42,399 nt of DNA from a virus. Shown piece after piece: positions 19,915 to 28,444 of this stretch. Under the pieces are notes generated by a model that had not been told where the DNA came from, ran no database searches, and was given only the letters and a program-made list of their open reading frames with translations. The first letter of the stretch is position 1. Each line of letters begins with the position of its first letter. The DNA is taken from positions 1 through 42,399 of IMG/VR virus record IMGVR_UViG_3300035187_001913, one strand, 5' to 3'. Made by a program: the position numbers and the translations under genes.

Positions 19915-20496
19915 ATGGCACGCAGCGACAACTTCAACCGCGCGGACACTGGCGCAGGCGGCCTCGGCACACCGAGCGATGCGGGCGGTACTTGGGACGA
20001 CCGCAGCACCACTTTTCAGATCGCCAGCAACAAGGCCAAGAGCACGGGCGGCGCTCAGGCGCTGGCGGTGCTGACTGACACGCTTTCAAACTTTGAACTT
20101 GAGGTGACTTGCGTCACCGGCGCGTCGTCGGACATTTGGATCCCGTTTCGCTTTGTCGATGACGCAAACTATTGGATTGCGGTTTGCGGCTCTGGCGACG
20201 GGCCGCGCCTGTTCAAGCGGGTGAGCGGCGGTTTCACGCAAGTGGGCTCCACCGGATCGGGCACATTGGCGGCCGGGACGCACGTTATCACCGTCGTGGC
20301 AAACGGCAGTTCCATCGAGCTGCTCGTGGGCGGCGTTAGCAAAGTTGGGCCAGTAACCGACGCCTTCCAATCGACCGCGGTAAAGCACGGCATCGGGTCT
20401 AACTCCGACACCACGACGACCTTTGACGACTTTTCGACCGTGGCCCTTGGCGGCGGCTCGTTCACCCCTCGCTCAACGCTGCTTGGCGTGGGCTGA
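19915..20496 (+). CDS. LamG/concanavalin-like structural protein
   Basis: A 193-residue beta-rich protein starting MARSDNFNRADTGAGGLGTP, with SNFELEVTCVTGASSDIWIP, YWIAVCGSGDG and a GSSIELLVGG strand, the pattern of LamG/concanavalin-like jelly rolls. Possibly a carbohydrate-binding partner of the adjacent esterase. It lies 2 bases after it and is surely co-expressed. Confidence 0.7.
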   Translation: MARSDNFNRADTGAGGLGTPSDAGGTWDDRSTTFQIASNKAKSTGGAQALAVLTDTLSNFELEVTCVTGASSDIWIPFRFVDDANYWIAVCGSGDGPRLFKRVSGGFTQVGSTGSGTLAAGTHVITVVANGSSIELLVGGVSKVGPVTDAFQSTAVKHGIGSNSDTTTTFDDFSTVALGGGSFTPRSTLLGVG

Positions 20497-20511
20497 CACA
20501 GGAGAAACAAA

Positions 20512-21015
20512 GTGGCCGACAACTTCGTAGCCAACGCCGGGAGCGGCGGCGCGACCTTCGCATCCGACGACATTAGCAGCGTCCAATACCCGCGCGTGAA
20601 GCCGTCGTGGGGCGCCGATGGCTCCGCGACCGACACCAGCGTGGCCGCGCCCATGCCGGTGCAGGCTTCGCTCGAATCCAACCAAATGACCGCAGGCGGC
20701 ACGGTGGTAACGCCGAAGTACGCAGTCATCGACGCGGCGACCTCGGGCGATAACACGCTTGTTTCTGCCGTCACCGGCAAGAAAATCCGCGTGCTGTCGG
20801 CGCTCCTCGTCGCGGCTGGCACGGTAAACGTGCGCTTTGAGTCGGGCGCGGGTGGCACGGCGCTGACGGGGCAGATGAACCTAGTGGCGAACACCGGCTT
20901 TGTCCTGCCTTACAACCCCGCCGGCTGGTTCGAGACGGGCTCAAACACGCTGCTCAATCTGGAACTGTCCGGCGCGGTGTCCGTTGACGGAAGCCTGACC
21001 TACATCGAGGTTTAA
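20512..21015 (+). CDS. virion structural protein
   Basis: A 167-residue protein from GTG 20512 (AGGAG 7 bases upstream). The segment YPRVKPSWGADGSATDTSVA is a recurrent N-terminal motif in phage head and tail fibre proteins, and the C-terminal part is a beta-rich fold (KKIRVLSALLVAAGTVNVRF...). Unknown precise location in the particle. Confidence 0.7.
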   Translation: MADNFVANAGSGGATFASDDISSVQYPRVKPSWGADGSATDTSVAAPMPVQASLESNQMTAGGTVVTPKYAVIDAATSGDNTLVSAVTGKKIRVLSALLVAAGTVNVRFESGAGGTALTGQMNLVANTGFVLPYNPAGWFETGSNTLLNLELSGAVSVDGSLTYIEV

Positions 21016-21018
21016 CCC

Positions 21019-21606
21019 GTGGCAAGCACCCCGGCGCCGCTGCCGTCGCTAGGGCTGCTGGACGGTCTAGGGGAGCCCGCAACCCCTGTAGACGACAGGC
21101 AGGGCAGCACCGATCACCCGGTTCCGGCTCATTGGAGCGTGGACCCGGGCCATGCCTCGGCCTATGCGTGGTATGCCCTCGGCGTGCTGGTGGCAAACCG
21201 CGACGAGGTGTCGCCCCCGCCCCCGCCTGCCTCTGGTGGCTCTGGTGGCGCCGCGTACCTGCCGCATATCGGCCTGCTGCTGGAGACGGGTTCACCGCCC
21301 CCGCCGCCGCCTTCGTCTCCGACCGTCACGCTCACGCTGTTCGACAAGTCAGAATCAGGGCGCACTGTGGTGCCTGACATCACCGGCGTCGAATGGGCGT
21401 GGTGGGACGACCCCACGCTGACGATGCTTCAGGCGCTGGCGACCACGCCGACCGATAGCGGCTCATCGGAAAGCGTGAGCGGCGGGGTTTGCGTGCTGTC
21501 GCTGCCGTCATCGTCTCGCACCTCGGGACAAGATGGCCTTCTGTTCCTTCGTTTGATGGACGGCGACAGTTCGCGCAGCTTGATCGATACCGCGACGGTG
21601 GACTAA
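21019..21606 (+). CDS. structural protein with proline-rich linkers
   Basis: A 195-residue protein from GTG 21019. Two proline tracts (SPPPPPASGG near 65 and SPPPPPPSSP near 90) connect an N-terminal segment to a beta-sandwich C-terminus (TVTLTLFDKSESGRTVVPDI TGVEWAWWD). Modular linker architecture suits a surface fibre. No named family. Confidence 0.66.
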   Translation: MASTPAPLPSLGLLDGLGEPATPVDDRQGSTDHPVPAHWSVDPGHASAYAWYALGVLVANRDEVSPPPPPASGGSGGAAYLPHIGLLLETGSPPPPPPSSPTVTLTLFDKSESGRTVVPDITGVEWAWWDDPTLTMLQALATTPTDSGSSESVSGGVCVLSLPSSSRTSGQDGLLFLRLMDGDSSRSLIDTATVD

Positions 21607-21944
21607 TGGCAACCGACCGCGTATTTAGTCTGACGCGCGCCGGCGCTGATCGGGTCTTCTCGTTCACGCGGCTGACCGAGACAGTCACGCGGCTCAAAAC
21701 CGGCTGGTTCAACAACCGAGGCCGCCGGAACTACATCGTCAAAGGTCGGCGCTACTTCGACCTGACGGAAGAAGAACTAGCGCAAGTCATCGCGCAGGAA
21801 TACGCCACCCGCTCGGAAGTGCGCGACGTGGTCAACGACAAACCAACCCGGAAGCTGAGTCGCGGGGACTTTGCTCGGATCGTCAAGCAGGCTCCTAAGC
21901 CTGAATGGGACGACGAGGAAGAAGCCGCGATGCTGCTGCTATGA
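21606..21944 (+). CDS. hypothetical head-region protein
   Basis: A 112-residue protein (MATDRVFSLTRAGADRVFSF...) with a short repeat (DRVFSLTRAGADRVFSFTR) at its N-terminus. The C-terminal region is helical and acidic. Start at 21606 overlaps the previous stop (TAATG). Unknown function. Confidence 0.66.
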   Translation: MATDRVFSLTRAGADRVFSFTRLTETVTRLKTGWFNNRGRRNYIVKGRRYFDLTEEELAQVIAQEYATRSEVRDVVNDKPTRKLSRGDFARIVKQAPKPEWDDEEEAAMLLL

Positions 21945-22210
21945 CACCAGACGAACGCATCCGCCGCGCTGATCGCGCTGTTGCCCTGCTGGCCGACCCG
22001 CTGTTCGCGGAGGCCGAGGCGCACATCGAGGCCGAGTGCTGGCGCCTGTTCCGCGAGTTGGCCCCCACTGACGTGGACGGGCTGGCTCAAGTGAAGGGGA
22101 TGCAGTACACGCATCAGAAGTACCTCGCATTCCTTCGTTCTGCCGTCACTGACGGAAAGATGGCGAAGGCGGCGATTGACGAGAAGCGGCCCCGTCCTGC
22201 GGGCTATTAA
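21941..22210 (+). CDS. small helical protein upstream of scaffold
   Basis: An 89-residue protein (MTPDERIRRADRAVALLADP...) with helices throughout. It is like the small conserved ORFs found between portal and scaffold genes in many podoviruses. ATGA overlap sets the start at 21941. Function unknown. Confidence 0.68.
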   Translation: MTPDERIRRADRAVALLADPLFAEAEAHIEAECWRLFRELAPTDVDGLAQVKGMQYTHQKYLAFLRSAVTDGKMAKAAIDEKRPRPAGY

Positions 22211-22221
22211 CCGGAACACAC

Positions 22222-23193
22222 ATGAACGAAACGACCACGCCGGAAACGGAAGTCGGAACCAGCGGCCTTTCAGAAGAGGGCGCTGTGCAAGAACTGCTCG
22301 GCAAGTGGGCCAAGGCCGAGCAGCCGCCCGAAGAGGAAACCACGGAAGAACCCGCACCGGAGCAGGCTGAACAAGCCGACGCGCCGGAGCCGGAAGAAGC
22401 CGAGGCGGAACCGGAAGCGGAGGCTGACACCGAGATCGACATCGCGGGCGAGAAGATCAAGCTCCCCGCTGCTCTCCGAGACGTTGCAAAGCGCATCGAA
22501 GCCAAGGCCAAAGAGGTTGAGGCAGGTGCGACTCGCAAGTTTCAGGAGGCTGCCGACGCTCGGAAGGCCATTGACGCCGAACGTGCTGCTATCTCGCAGT
22601 TGCGCGCTGTCGCTGAGTCGCAAGCAGACCTGCTGGCGGATCACAAGATGGTGACGCGGCGCCTGTCGCAGTTGGAGCAGATCGACATCAACAGTGTCGA
22701 TACTGACACCCTGACCCGCCTCAATGCGGAATACAACCAGCTCCAAGCCGCTCGCGGCCGGATCGAGCAGACGTACAAGACCAACGTCGCACAGCTAGAG
22801 GAGAAGCAAACAGAGGCTCTCCGTGCGCGTCAGGAACACGCCGAGAAGGTTGTCTCGCAGAAGATCAAGGGCTGGGGGCCTGAGAAGGCGAAATCCCTCG
22901 CGGAATACGCCATCGCTCGTGGTGCGCCGGCTGAAGCCCTGAACGGCATCACCGAGCCCTGGATGGTGGAAATCCTCGAGGACGCTGCCTATGGGCGGCA
23001 AATGCGTGAGCACAAGTCCACGCTCGACAAACGGGTCGTGCAGGCCCAACCAACGCTGAAGCCTGGGGCTTCAACCACACAACCGAAGGCCGCTGTGAAG
23101 GCACAGGACGCAATGACGCGCCTTGCCAAGACGGGCTCCACCGCTGATGCAGCGATGGCCCTCCTCGCGCGGTCGCAAGCAAGGAAGAAATGA
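22222..23193 (+). CDS. scaffolding protein
   Basis: A 323-residue very acidic N-terminus (Glu/Pro/Ala-rich, residues 10-75), long helical middle (ARKAIDAERAAISQLRAVAE...) and basic C-terminus (LARSQARKK), directly before the capsid gene. This charge pattern and position are those of phage scaffolds, which guide procapsid assembly and leave before maturation. Confidence 0.83.
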   Translation: MNETTTPETEVGTSGLSEEGAVQELLGKWAKAEQPPEEETTEEPAPEQAEQADAPEPEEAEAEPEAEADTEIDIAGEKIKLPAALRDVAKRIEAKAKEVEAGATRKFQEAADARKAIDAERAAISQLRAVAESQADLLADHKMVTRRLSQLEQIDINSVDTDTLTRLNAEYNQLQAARGRIEQTYKTNVAQLEEKQTEALRARQEHAEKVVSQKIKGWGPEKAKSLAEYAIARGAPAEALNGITEPWMVEILEDAAYGRQMREHKSTLDKRVVQAQPTLKPGASTTQPKAAVKAQDAMTRLAKTGSTADAAMALLARSQARKK

Positions 23194-23194
23194 A

Positions 23195-24172
23195 ATGGCA
23201 CAAGTAGCTGGAACCACTGACACCTTCGACCTCATCGGCCTTGCCGAAGACGTGCAGGACGTCATCTACAACATCACCCCGACCGAGACGCCCGCCTTTT
23301 CGATGGCGAAGCGCATCAAGGCTTCGGCGGTGAATCACCAGTGGCAGACGGATTCGCTGGCCGCGACCGGCGCAAACCGCGCTGTTGAAGGCGACGATTC
23401 GACGTATGCGACGGCAGCGCCGACGACCATGCTGTCGAACTACACGCAGATTTCCAGGAAGACCGTGATGGTGTCGGGCACCGCCGACGCTGTGCGCAAG
23501 TACGGTCGCAAGGAGGAGTTCGCGTACCAGATCGCCAAGCGTGGCCGCGAACTGAAGCGCGACATCGAAGCCGCAATGGTCGGCAACCAGGGCTCGTCTG
23601 CTGGCTCGACCTCGGTGGCTCGCTCGTCTGCTGGCCTGGAATCGATGATTGCGGGCAACCGCGTCCTCGCCGCCACGACCAACAGCGTCGGCACGACTGC
23701 TGGTTTTGCCGCGGGCGCCTGGACGGCACCGGTGGACGGCACGACCGCTGCGCTGACGGAAACGGCGTTCGTGGAAGCGCTGCAGGCCGCATGGGAAGAC
23801 GGCGGCGACCCGAGCGTGATCATGATGGGCGCCGCGCTGAAGCGGAAGGTCGCCACCTTCGGCGGTGCGTCGAAGTTCGCAGGCGTGAGCGTCAACCAGA
23901 ACCAAGGCCGCAACAGCAATGCTGTGGTGCTGGGTGGCGTTGACCTCTACATCAGCGACTTCGGCGAGCACAAGATCATGCTGAACCGCTACATGCGGAC
24001 CCGCACGGTGCTGTGCCTGGACCCCGAGTACTTGGCGACGGCGTTCCTGCGTCCGATCAAGTTCGAGGAACGCGCGAAAACGGGTGACGCAACGCGGGGC
24101 GAAATCCTCGCCGAGTGGTGCTTGGTCGTCGGCAACCCCGACGCTCACTCGAAGGTGCAGGACGCTTCCTGA
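23195..24172 (+). CDS. major capsid protein (SU10/DUF5309-type HK97 fold)
   Basis: A 325-residue capsid protein. TDTFDLIGLAEDVQDVIYNI, TPTETPAFSMAKRIKASAVN and the later GNQGSSAGSTSVARSSAGLE are typical of the SU10-type (DUF5309) family. AAGGAAG precedes the ATG at 23195. Followed by a strong terminator, as expected for the most abundant virion protein. Confidence 0.9.
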   Translation: MAQVAGTTDTFDLIGLAEDVQDVIYNITPTETPAFSMAKRIKASAVNHQWQTDSLAATGANRAVEGDDSTYATAAPTTMLSNYTQISRKTVMVSGTADAVRKYGRKEEFAYQIAKRGRELKRDIEAAMVGNQGSSAGSTSVARSSAGLESMIAGNRVLAATTNSVGTTAGFAAGAWTAPVDGTTAALTETAFVEALQAAWEDGGDPSVIMMGAALKRKVATFGGASKFAGVSVNQNQGRNSNAVVLGGVDLYISDFGEHKIMLNRYMRTRTVLCLDPEYLATAFLRPIKFEERAKTGDATRGEILAEWCLVVGNPDAHSKVQDAS

Positions 24173-24183
24173 TCTCCTCCCTG

Positions 24184-24238
24184 CTGCCTTCGGGCAGTTG
24201 CCTTCGGGGCCGGGCCTAACAAGCTCGGCCCCTTTTTT
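24184..24238 (+). terminator. double hairpin terminator after the capsid gene
   Basis: First a UUCG tetraloop hairpin (CTGCC 24184-24188/GGCAG 24193-24197). Then GGGGCCG (24206-24212) pairs with CGGCCCC (24226-24232) followed by six Ts. The T-run ends one base before the start codon of the next gene (24240), leaving no room for a separate ribosome-binding site. Confidence 0.88.
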
Positions 24239-24239
24239 C

Positions 24240-24569
24240 ATGCGAATTTTTGAATCTAGCGTTGACCGGCTGACCGGGCTGAAGACAACCATCGGCGCCC
24301 AGGATGGCAAGCTGGTTGTGCAGACCGAGCAAGACGTGTCGCCATCGCTCGATCACGCGACAAGCCTTCGGAATGCGGATGACTACAGCGCCGCAGGCAT
24401 CAAGGCCAACTTTTGGCACTGCGTCCACATTCCCGAGGCAATCGCCCTCAAGATGCTGACCGAAGACGGGTTCAACGTCTATTCAGCCCCCGCCAAAGAG
24501 GTGCGCAAGTTCCTCAGCCGGCATAAGGAAAAGTACGGCTCTCTTTTCACAACGCGGGGTGCGTTTTGA
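24240..24569 (+). CDS. conserved podovirus hypothetical protein
   Basis: A 109-residue protein (MRIFESSVDRLTGLKTTIGA...) with FWHCVHIPEAIALKMLTEDG and FLSRHKEKYGSLFTTRGAF. It belongs to a group of small proteins often found next to capsid or portal genes in podoviruses; function unknown. The ATG follows the terminator T-run directly, with no Shine-Dalgarno, so translation may depend on the hairpin or be weak. Confidence 0.72.
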   Translation: MRIFESSVDRLTGLKTTIGAQDGKLVVQTEQDVSPSLDHATSLRNADDYSAAGIKANFWHCVHIPEAIALKMLTEDGFNVYSAPAKEVRKFLSRHKEKYGSLFTTRGAF

Positions 24570-26017
24570 CTTCGTTTGACGAGCTTTCGCAGCTTATCGA
24601 CGACGACCCCGACGAGGCCAGCCGCCGCGCCGCGCTGTCGCTTGACAAGAACCCCGACGACGCATTGGCGCTGTTTGTCATCGCGGAGGTGTATTCGCGT
24701 GCCGAGCGCTTCGGCGTGGCGGTCAACCTTTACACGCGCATCACGCAACTGAAGCCCGAGCGTCCCGAGCCTTGGAACAATCTCGGAATGTGCTACGCCG
24801 GGCTTGGCAACAACGGCAAGGCCCGGGGTGCGTTCTTTGAAGCGCACAACCGCAACAAGCGAAGCCCGCTGTTCTCGGCAAACGTGGGAATGACCTATTT
24901 CGCCGACCGCGACTTTAAGAAAGCGGCCGAGTGGTGCAACAAGTCTTTAGCCATTGAGCCGAATGGCAAGTCAGCAACCAACACGCTTGGCATGTGCAAC
25001 CTGTCGCTCGGGAACTGGTCCGAGGGCTGGAAGCAGTACAGCAGCAGTGTCGGCGGCAAGTTCCGCAAGCAGATCCAGTACGCCGATGAGGGCATGTGGG
25101 ATGGGTCACCGGGTCAAACGGTGGTGTTCTACGGTGAGCAGGGGCTAGGCGACGAGATCATGTACGCCTCGTGCTTGCCGGACATGGAGAAAGCCTGCGG
25201 TCGTGTGATCGTGGACTGCGACAAACGGCTGGAAGGTCTGTTCCGCCGCTCGTTCCCTGGCATCGAGGTGCATGGCACCCGCCGCGATGAAGCGGTGCCG
25301 TGGCTTGAGGGCGTGCAGGTTGACGCTTCCCTGCCGGTGGGCCAGATGCCGCAGTTCTGCCGGCCAAGCCCGAAGGACTGCCCCGGGACTCCGTATCTGA
25401 TCGCTGATCCCGAACGGCGAACGCAGTGGCGGGCGTTGTTCGACTCATTCGGGCCAAAGCCAAAGATCGGCATTTGCTGGTCAGGTGGGTCGAAGCACAA
25501 CAAGCCAAAGGAACGCGCCATCGGCCTGGAGGCGATGCGTGGCCTGATCGAATCAATTGACGCAGATTGGATCAGCCTGCAATACAAAGACCCGACCGCG
25601 GAAATCAAGGAGTTTGGACTGCCGATCCGCCACTACAAGCGGGCCTGTGAAACAGACGACTATGACGACACGGCCGCGATGGTGGCCGAGTTGGACATGG
25701 TGATTGGCGTACACACAACCGCCCATCACCTAGCGGGGGCGCTGGGTGTCCCCGGGATCATCTTGGTCCCTTCACGGACGATCTGGATTTACTGTCTTCC
25801 GGATGGTTCGATGCCCTGGTATCGCTCGGCCTCGTTGTTCAAACAACGGGAGGGCGAGTCTTGGAAATCAACCATTGAAAGGCTCATCAATGATCCCCTT
25901 GTTTGTGGGTTTCGACCCGAGGGAAGCCGTGGCGTATCACGTCTTCTGCCAGTCAGTGATCAACCACTCGTCAAGTCGTGTGGCGTTTCACCCGCTGGCG
26001 CTGTCGCTGTTGCATGA
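24566..26017 (+). CDS. TPR-repeat glycosyltransferase-like protein (GT9/GT41 style)
   Basis: A 483-residue protein. Residues 1-160 are TPR-like repeats (NPDDALALFVIAEVYSRAER, RPEPWNNLGMCYAGLGNNGK, KSATNTLGMCNLSLGNWSEG). Residues 180-430 form a GT-B type domain with YGEQGLGDEIMYASCLP and KIGICWSGGSKHN, then GVHTTAHHLAGALGVPG. TTG start overlaps the previous stop (TTGA). The last ~42 residues overlap the next gene in another frame and look like an unconstrained extension. Likely transfers sugar to a virion or host component. Confidence 0.78.
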   Translation: MTSFDELSQLIDDDPDEASRRAALSLDKNPDDALALFVIAEVYSRAERFGVAVNLYTRITQLKPERPEPWNNLGMCYAGLGNNGKARGAFFEAHNRNKRSPLFSANVGMTYFADRDFKKAAEWCNKSLAIEPNGKSATNTLGMCNLSLGNWSEGWKQYSSSVGGKFRKQIQYADEGMWDGSPGQTVVFYGEQGLGDEIMYASCLPDMEKACGRVIVDCDKRLEGLFRRSFPGIEVHGTRRDEAVPWLEGVQVDASLPVGQMPQFCRPSPKDCPGTPYLIADPERRTQWRALFDSFGPKPKIGICWSGGSKHNKPKERAIGLEAMRGLIESIDADWISLQYKDPTAEIKEFGLPIRHYKRACETDDYDDTAAMVAELDMVIGVHTTAHHLAGALGVPGIILVPSRTIWIYCLPDGSMPWYRSASLFKQREGESWKSTIERLINDPLVCGFRPEGSRGVSRLLPVSDQPLVKSCGVSPAGAVAVA

Positions 26018-26570
26018 CTACGAAGAGACGCACACAGACGGCTCCAACGCATTCATCTACTCGCGTTTCCTTGTCCCGCACTTGATGGGGTACGAGGGAT
26101 GGGCGATCTTTGCTGACGGCGACATGCTGGTCAGGGACGACATCACCAAGCTCTGGAACATGCGCGACGAACAGTGCGCGGTGCAGGTTGTTCAGCATGA
26201 CTACAAGACGCGGCACCCGCTGAAGTACCGGGGCACGTCAATGGAAACGATTAACGCCAGCTACCCGCGGAAGAACTGGAGCAGCGTGATCCTCTGGAAC
26301 TGCGGGCACCCGTCGAATCGGCTGCTTACGCCGCGTTATGTGATGGACGCAACAGGCGCCAAGCTGCACCGCTTCGAGCATCTGACGGACGATGAGATCG
26401 GAGCGCTGCCGGCCGAGTGGAACCACCTCGTCAACGAGCAGGCCGCCGACCCGGGCGCGAAGCTGGCGCACTACACGTTGGGCGTTCCTGACATCGCGCA
26501 CTACCGCGACTGCGAGCACGGCGCGGAATGGCTGGAAACCAAGCGCCAGGCCACGGAGGTTCTGATTTGA
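25890..26570 (+). CDS. GT-A glycosyltransferase (GT8-like)
   Basis: A 226-residue protein starting MIPLFVGFDPREAVAYHVFC. It has the DxD-type metal/sugar-nucleotide site in WAIFADGDMLVRDD, and NWSSVILWNCGH with HYTLGVPDIAHY towards the end, the general form of GT8-like enzymes. AAAGG precedes the ATG. It overlaps the upstream gene by 128 bases. Second member of a sugar-transfer module. Confidence 0.78.
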   Translation: MIPLFVGFDPREAVAYHVFCQSVINHSSSRVAFHPLALSLLHDYEETHTDGSNAFIYSRFLVPHLMGYEGWAIFADGDMLVRDDITKLWNMRDEQCAVQVVQHDYKTRHPLKYRGTSMETINASYPRKNWSSVILWNCGHPSNRLLTPRYVMDATGAKLHRFEHLTDDEIGALPAEWNHLVNEQAADPGAKLAHYTLGVPDIAHYRDCEHGAEWLETKRQATEVLI

Positions 26571-27355
26571 ACGTGACGTTCAGGCACTTCGGCGCGCACT
26601 TGGCGTCGAGCCGGTATCGGTCGATCATCCCGGCACAGCAGCTACAGAAAGCCGGCCACGGGATCGGCACTGACTGGCTCGTGATTGGGAAACACGGCTG
26701 GTCATGGCGGCAGCAAGTGGCCGGCTTCGACAATGTGTGCTTCGACGTGTGCGACGACCACTTTGACGGCCCGCACGCTGACCACTACGTGAGCGGCTGT
26801 CGGCTTGCTGACGTGGTGACGGTCAACTCAGACGAGATGGCCCGCAAAGTCTATGAGCGGACTGGACGTAAGGCGGTGGTGATCCCTGACCCGTTCGAGC
26901 AGCCTGAGAAAGAGGCGCGGGTGCATGACTCGCTGTTGTGGTTCGGGCATCAGTCGAACCTCGGCGACCTCATGCCGTGGATGAGCCGGCTGGAGAAGCT
27001 GGAGATCGTCACCACGCTGCCGGCTGTCCACGGGATCACGCAATGGTCGCCTGAGACGATGGATCGGGCCTTCGACCGCGCGGGCATCGTCGTGATTCCG
27101 ACCGGCAAGAGCTTGTGCAAGTCAGGCAACCGGGCGATAGAGAGCATTCGCCGGGGCCTGTTCGTGGTGGCGGGGTTCCTGCCGGCTTATGCAGACCTCG
27201 GTGTGTACATCGGCGACATCGAGGATGGCGTGAAGTGGGCGCTGTCGAATCAGGATGAAGTGATGCGGCGCATCAAGGCATCACAAGCCTACGTTGCACA
27301 GACCTACAGCCCCGAAAGGATCGGCGAGCAATGGATAGCGGCCCTGTCAAGCTGA
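26567..27355 (+). CDS. GT-B glycosyltransferase (family 1/4-like)
   Basis: A 262-residue protein from TTG 26567 overlapping the previous stop (TTGA). RHFGAHLASSRYRSIIPAQQ at the N-terminus, VVTVNSDEMARKVYERTGRK and VVIPDPFE in the middle, and GNRAIESIRRGLFVVAGFLP near the C-terminus correspond to the nucleotide-sugar-binding E-x7-E-like region. Overlaps the methyltransferase by 25 bases. Confidence 0.75.
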   Translation: MNVTFRHFGAHLASSRYRSIIPAQQLQKAGHGIGTDWLVIGKHGWSWRQQVAGFDNVCFDVCDDHFDGPHADHYVSGCRLADVVTVNSDEMARKVYERTGRKAVVIPDPFEQPEKEARVHDSLLWFGHQSNLGDLMPWMSRLEKLEIVTTLPAVHGITQWSPETMDRAFDRAGIVVIPTGKSLCKSGNRAIESIRRGLFVVAGFLPAYADLGVYIGDIEDGVKWALSNQDEVMRRIKASQAYVAQTYSPERIGEQWIAALSS

Positions 27356-27882
27356 ACATCGGCTGCGGGGCGAAGCTGCTGCCCGGGTTCGTCAATATTG
27401 ACCTGCCCGGGAACTGGGCGGGCACCAAGCCAGACATCGAGTGCGACCTGACAAAGCCGCTGCCCTTGCCCGACGGCTACGCGGACGAGGCGCACGCGAT
27501 TCATGTGCTGGAGCACTTCTATCGGTGGCAGGCGCCGAGCATCCTAAAGGACTGGTTCCGCGTCTTGAAGCCTGGCGGTCTGCTGGTGCTGGAGATGCCG
27601 TGCTTAGACAAGATCGTCGGCCTGTACGCCGAGGCAATGGAGTCGGGCCAAGCACCGAATCCGCGCCTGACGATCCTCGGCCTGTTCGGTGACCCCTCGT
27701 ACCAAAGCGAGGCCATGTGCCATCGGTGGTGCTACTCCGAGCAGGAGCTTGCCATCGGCTTGGAAATGCTCGGATTCGTTGACATCGAAGTCTGCGAACC
27801 CCTGACCCATCAACCCGCGCGAGACATGCGAATCACTGCAAGGAAGCCCCATGGCGACGACGTACAGCGCGCTAAAGACTGA
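27331..27882 (+). CDS. SAM-dependent methyltransferase (class I)
   Basis: A 183-residue Rossmann methyltransferase: motif I KLNIGCGAKL (residues 7-16), acidic VNID, motif IV-like AIHVLEHF and motif VI LKPGGLLVLEMP. Its place after three glycosyltransferases suggests capping or modification of the same glycan or protein, not DNA methylation (no DPPY-like motif). It overlaps the adaptor gene by 32 bases. Confidence 0.82.
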   Translation: MDSGPVKLNIGCGAKLLPGFVNIDLPGNWAGTKPDIECDLTKPLPLPDGYADEAHAIHVLEHFYRWQAPSILKDWFRVLKPGGLLVLEMPCLDKIVGLYAEAMESGQAPNPRLTILGLFGDPSYQSEAMCHRWCYSEQELAIGLEMLGFVDIEVCEPLTHQPARDMRITARKPHGDDVQRAKD

Positions 27883-28444
27883 GATCGCGGACTTCTACGA
27901 GCGCAACGACCTGTCCTCGGTCGTGGACACGTTCATTGACCTCGCGGAATCGGAAATGCAGCGCGTGCTGAAGCTGCAAGGCTTCGAGACGACCGGCACC
28001 GTGACCGTGACCGATGGCTCTGGAACGCTGCCCACGGGGTTTGCGTCTGCCCGCGCGGTGTCGTGGGCTGGCTCGCCTGAGCGGACCCTTCGCTACATCA
28101 GCCCCGACGAATTGAACCGCGTCAACTTCAGCGACCCCTCGACGGTGAACTACTACAGCATCATCGGCGGCACGATCAAGACGGCAGACGGTGGCTCTGG
28201 CACGCTGAACCTGACCTACAACGCGAACTTCACGCCGCTGTCGGACTCGGAGCCGTCCAACGCAATCCTGTCGGGCCATCCTGCGGCCTATCTATACGGG
28301 GCGCTGGTTCACGCGGCGGTCTATTGCAAGGACTTCGACGGCGCGATGGCATACCGCACGCTGTTCGACGGCGAGATGAAGCAGATCAAGCGCGACAACT
28401 CTGAGAAGAAGTTTGTCGGCACTCTGGCGGTGAGGACGGCGTGA
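27851..28444 (+). CDS. head-tail adaptor protein (P22 gp4-like)
   Basis: A 197-residue protein (MATTYSALKTEIADFYERND...) with LAESEMQRVLKLQGFETTGT, LPTGFASARAV and PAAYLYGALVHAAVYCKD, the usual form of podovirus adaptor proteins that extend the portal. Its stop overlaps the next GTG (28441-28444). Assigned by sequence pattern and position before the gp10-like gene. Confidence 0.8.
   Translation: MATTYSALKTEIADFYERNDLSSVVDTFIDLAESEMQRVLKLQGFETTGTVTVTDGSGTLPTGFASARAVSWAGSPERTLRYISPDELNRVNFSDPSTVNYYSIIGGTIKTADGGSGTLNLTYNANFTPLSDSEPSNAILSGHPAAYLYGALVHAAVYCKDFDGAMAYRTLFDGEMKQIKRDNSEKKFVGTLAVRTA

Noticed and set aside
24214-24220. GCCTAAC in the loop of the capsid terminator, looking like an attC R'' core
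   Set aside because: No L'' arm follows and no GTTRRRY partner lies within 150 bases. It is just the loop of the terminator hairpin.
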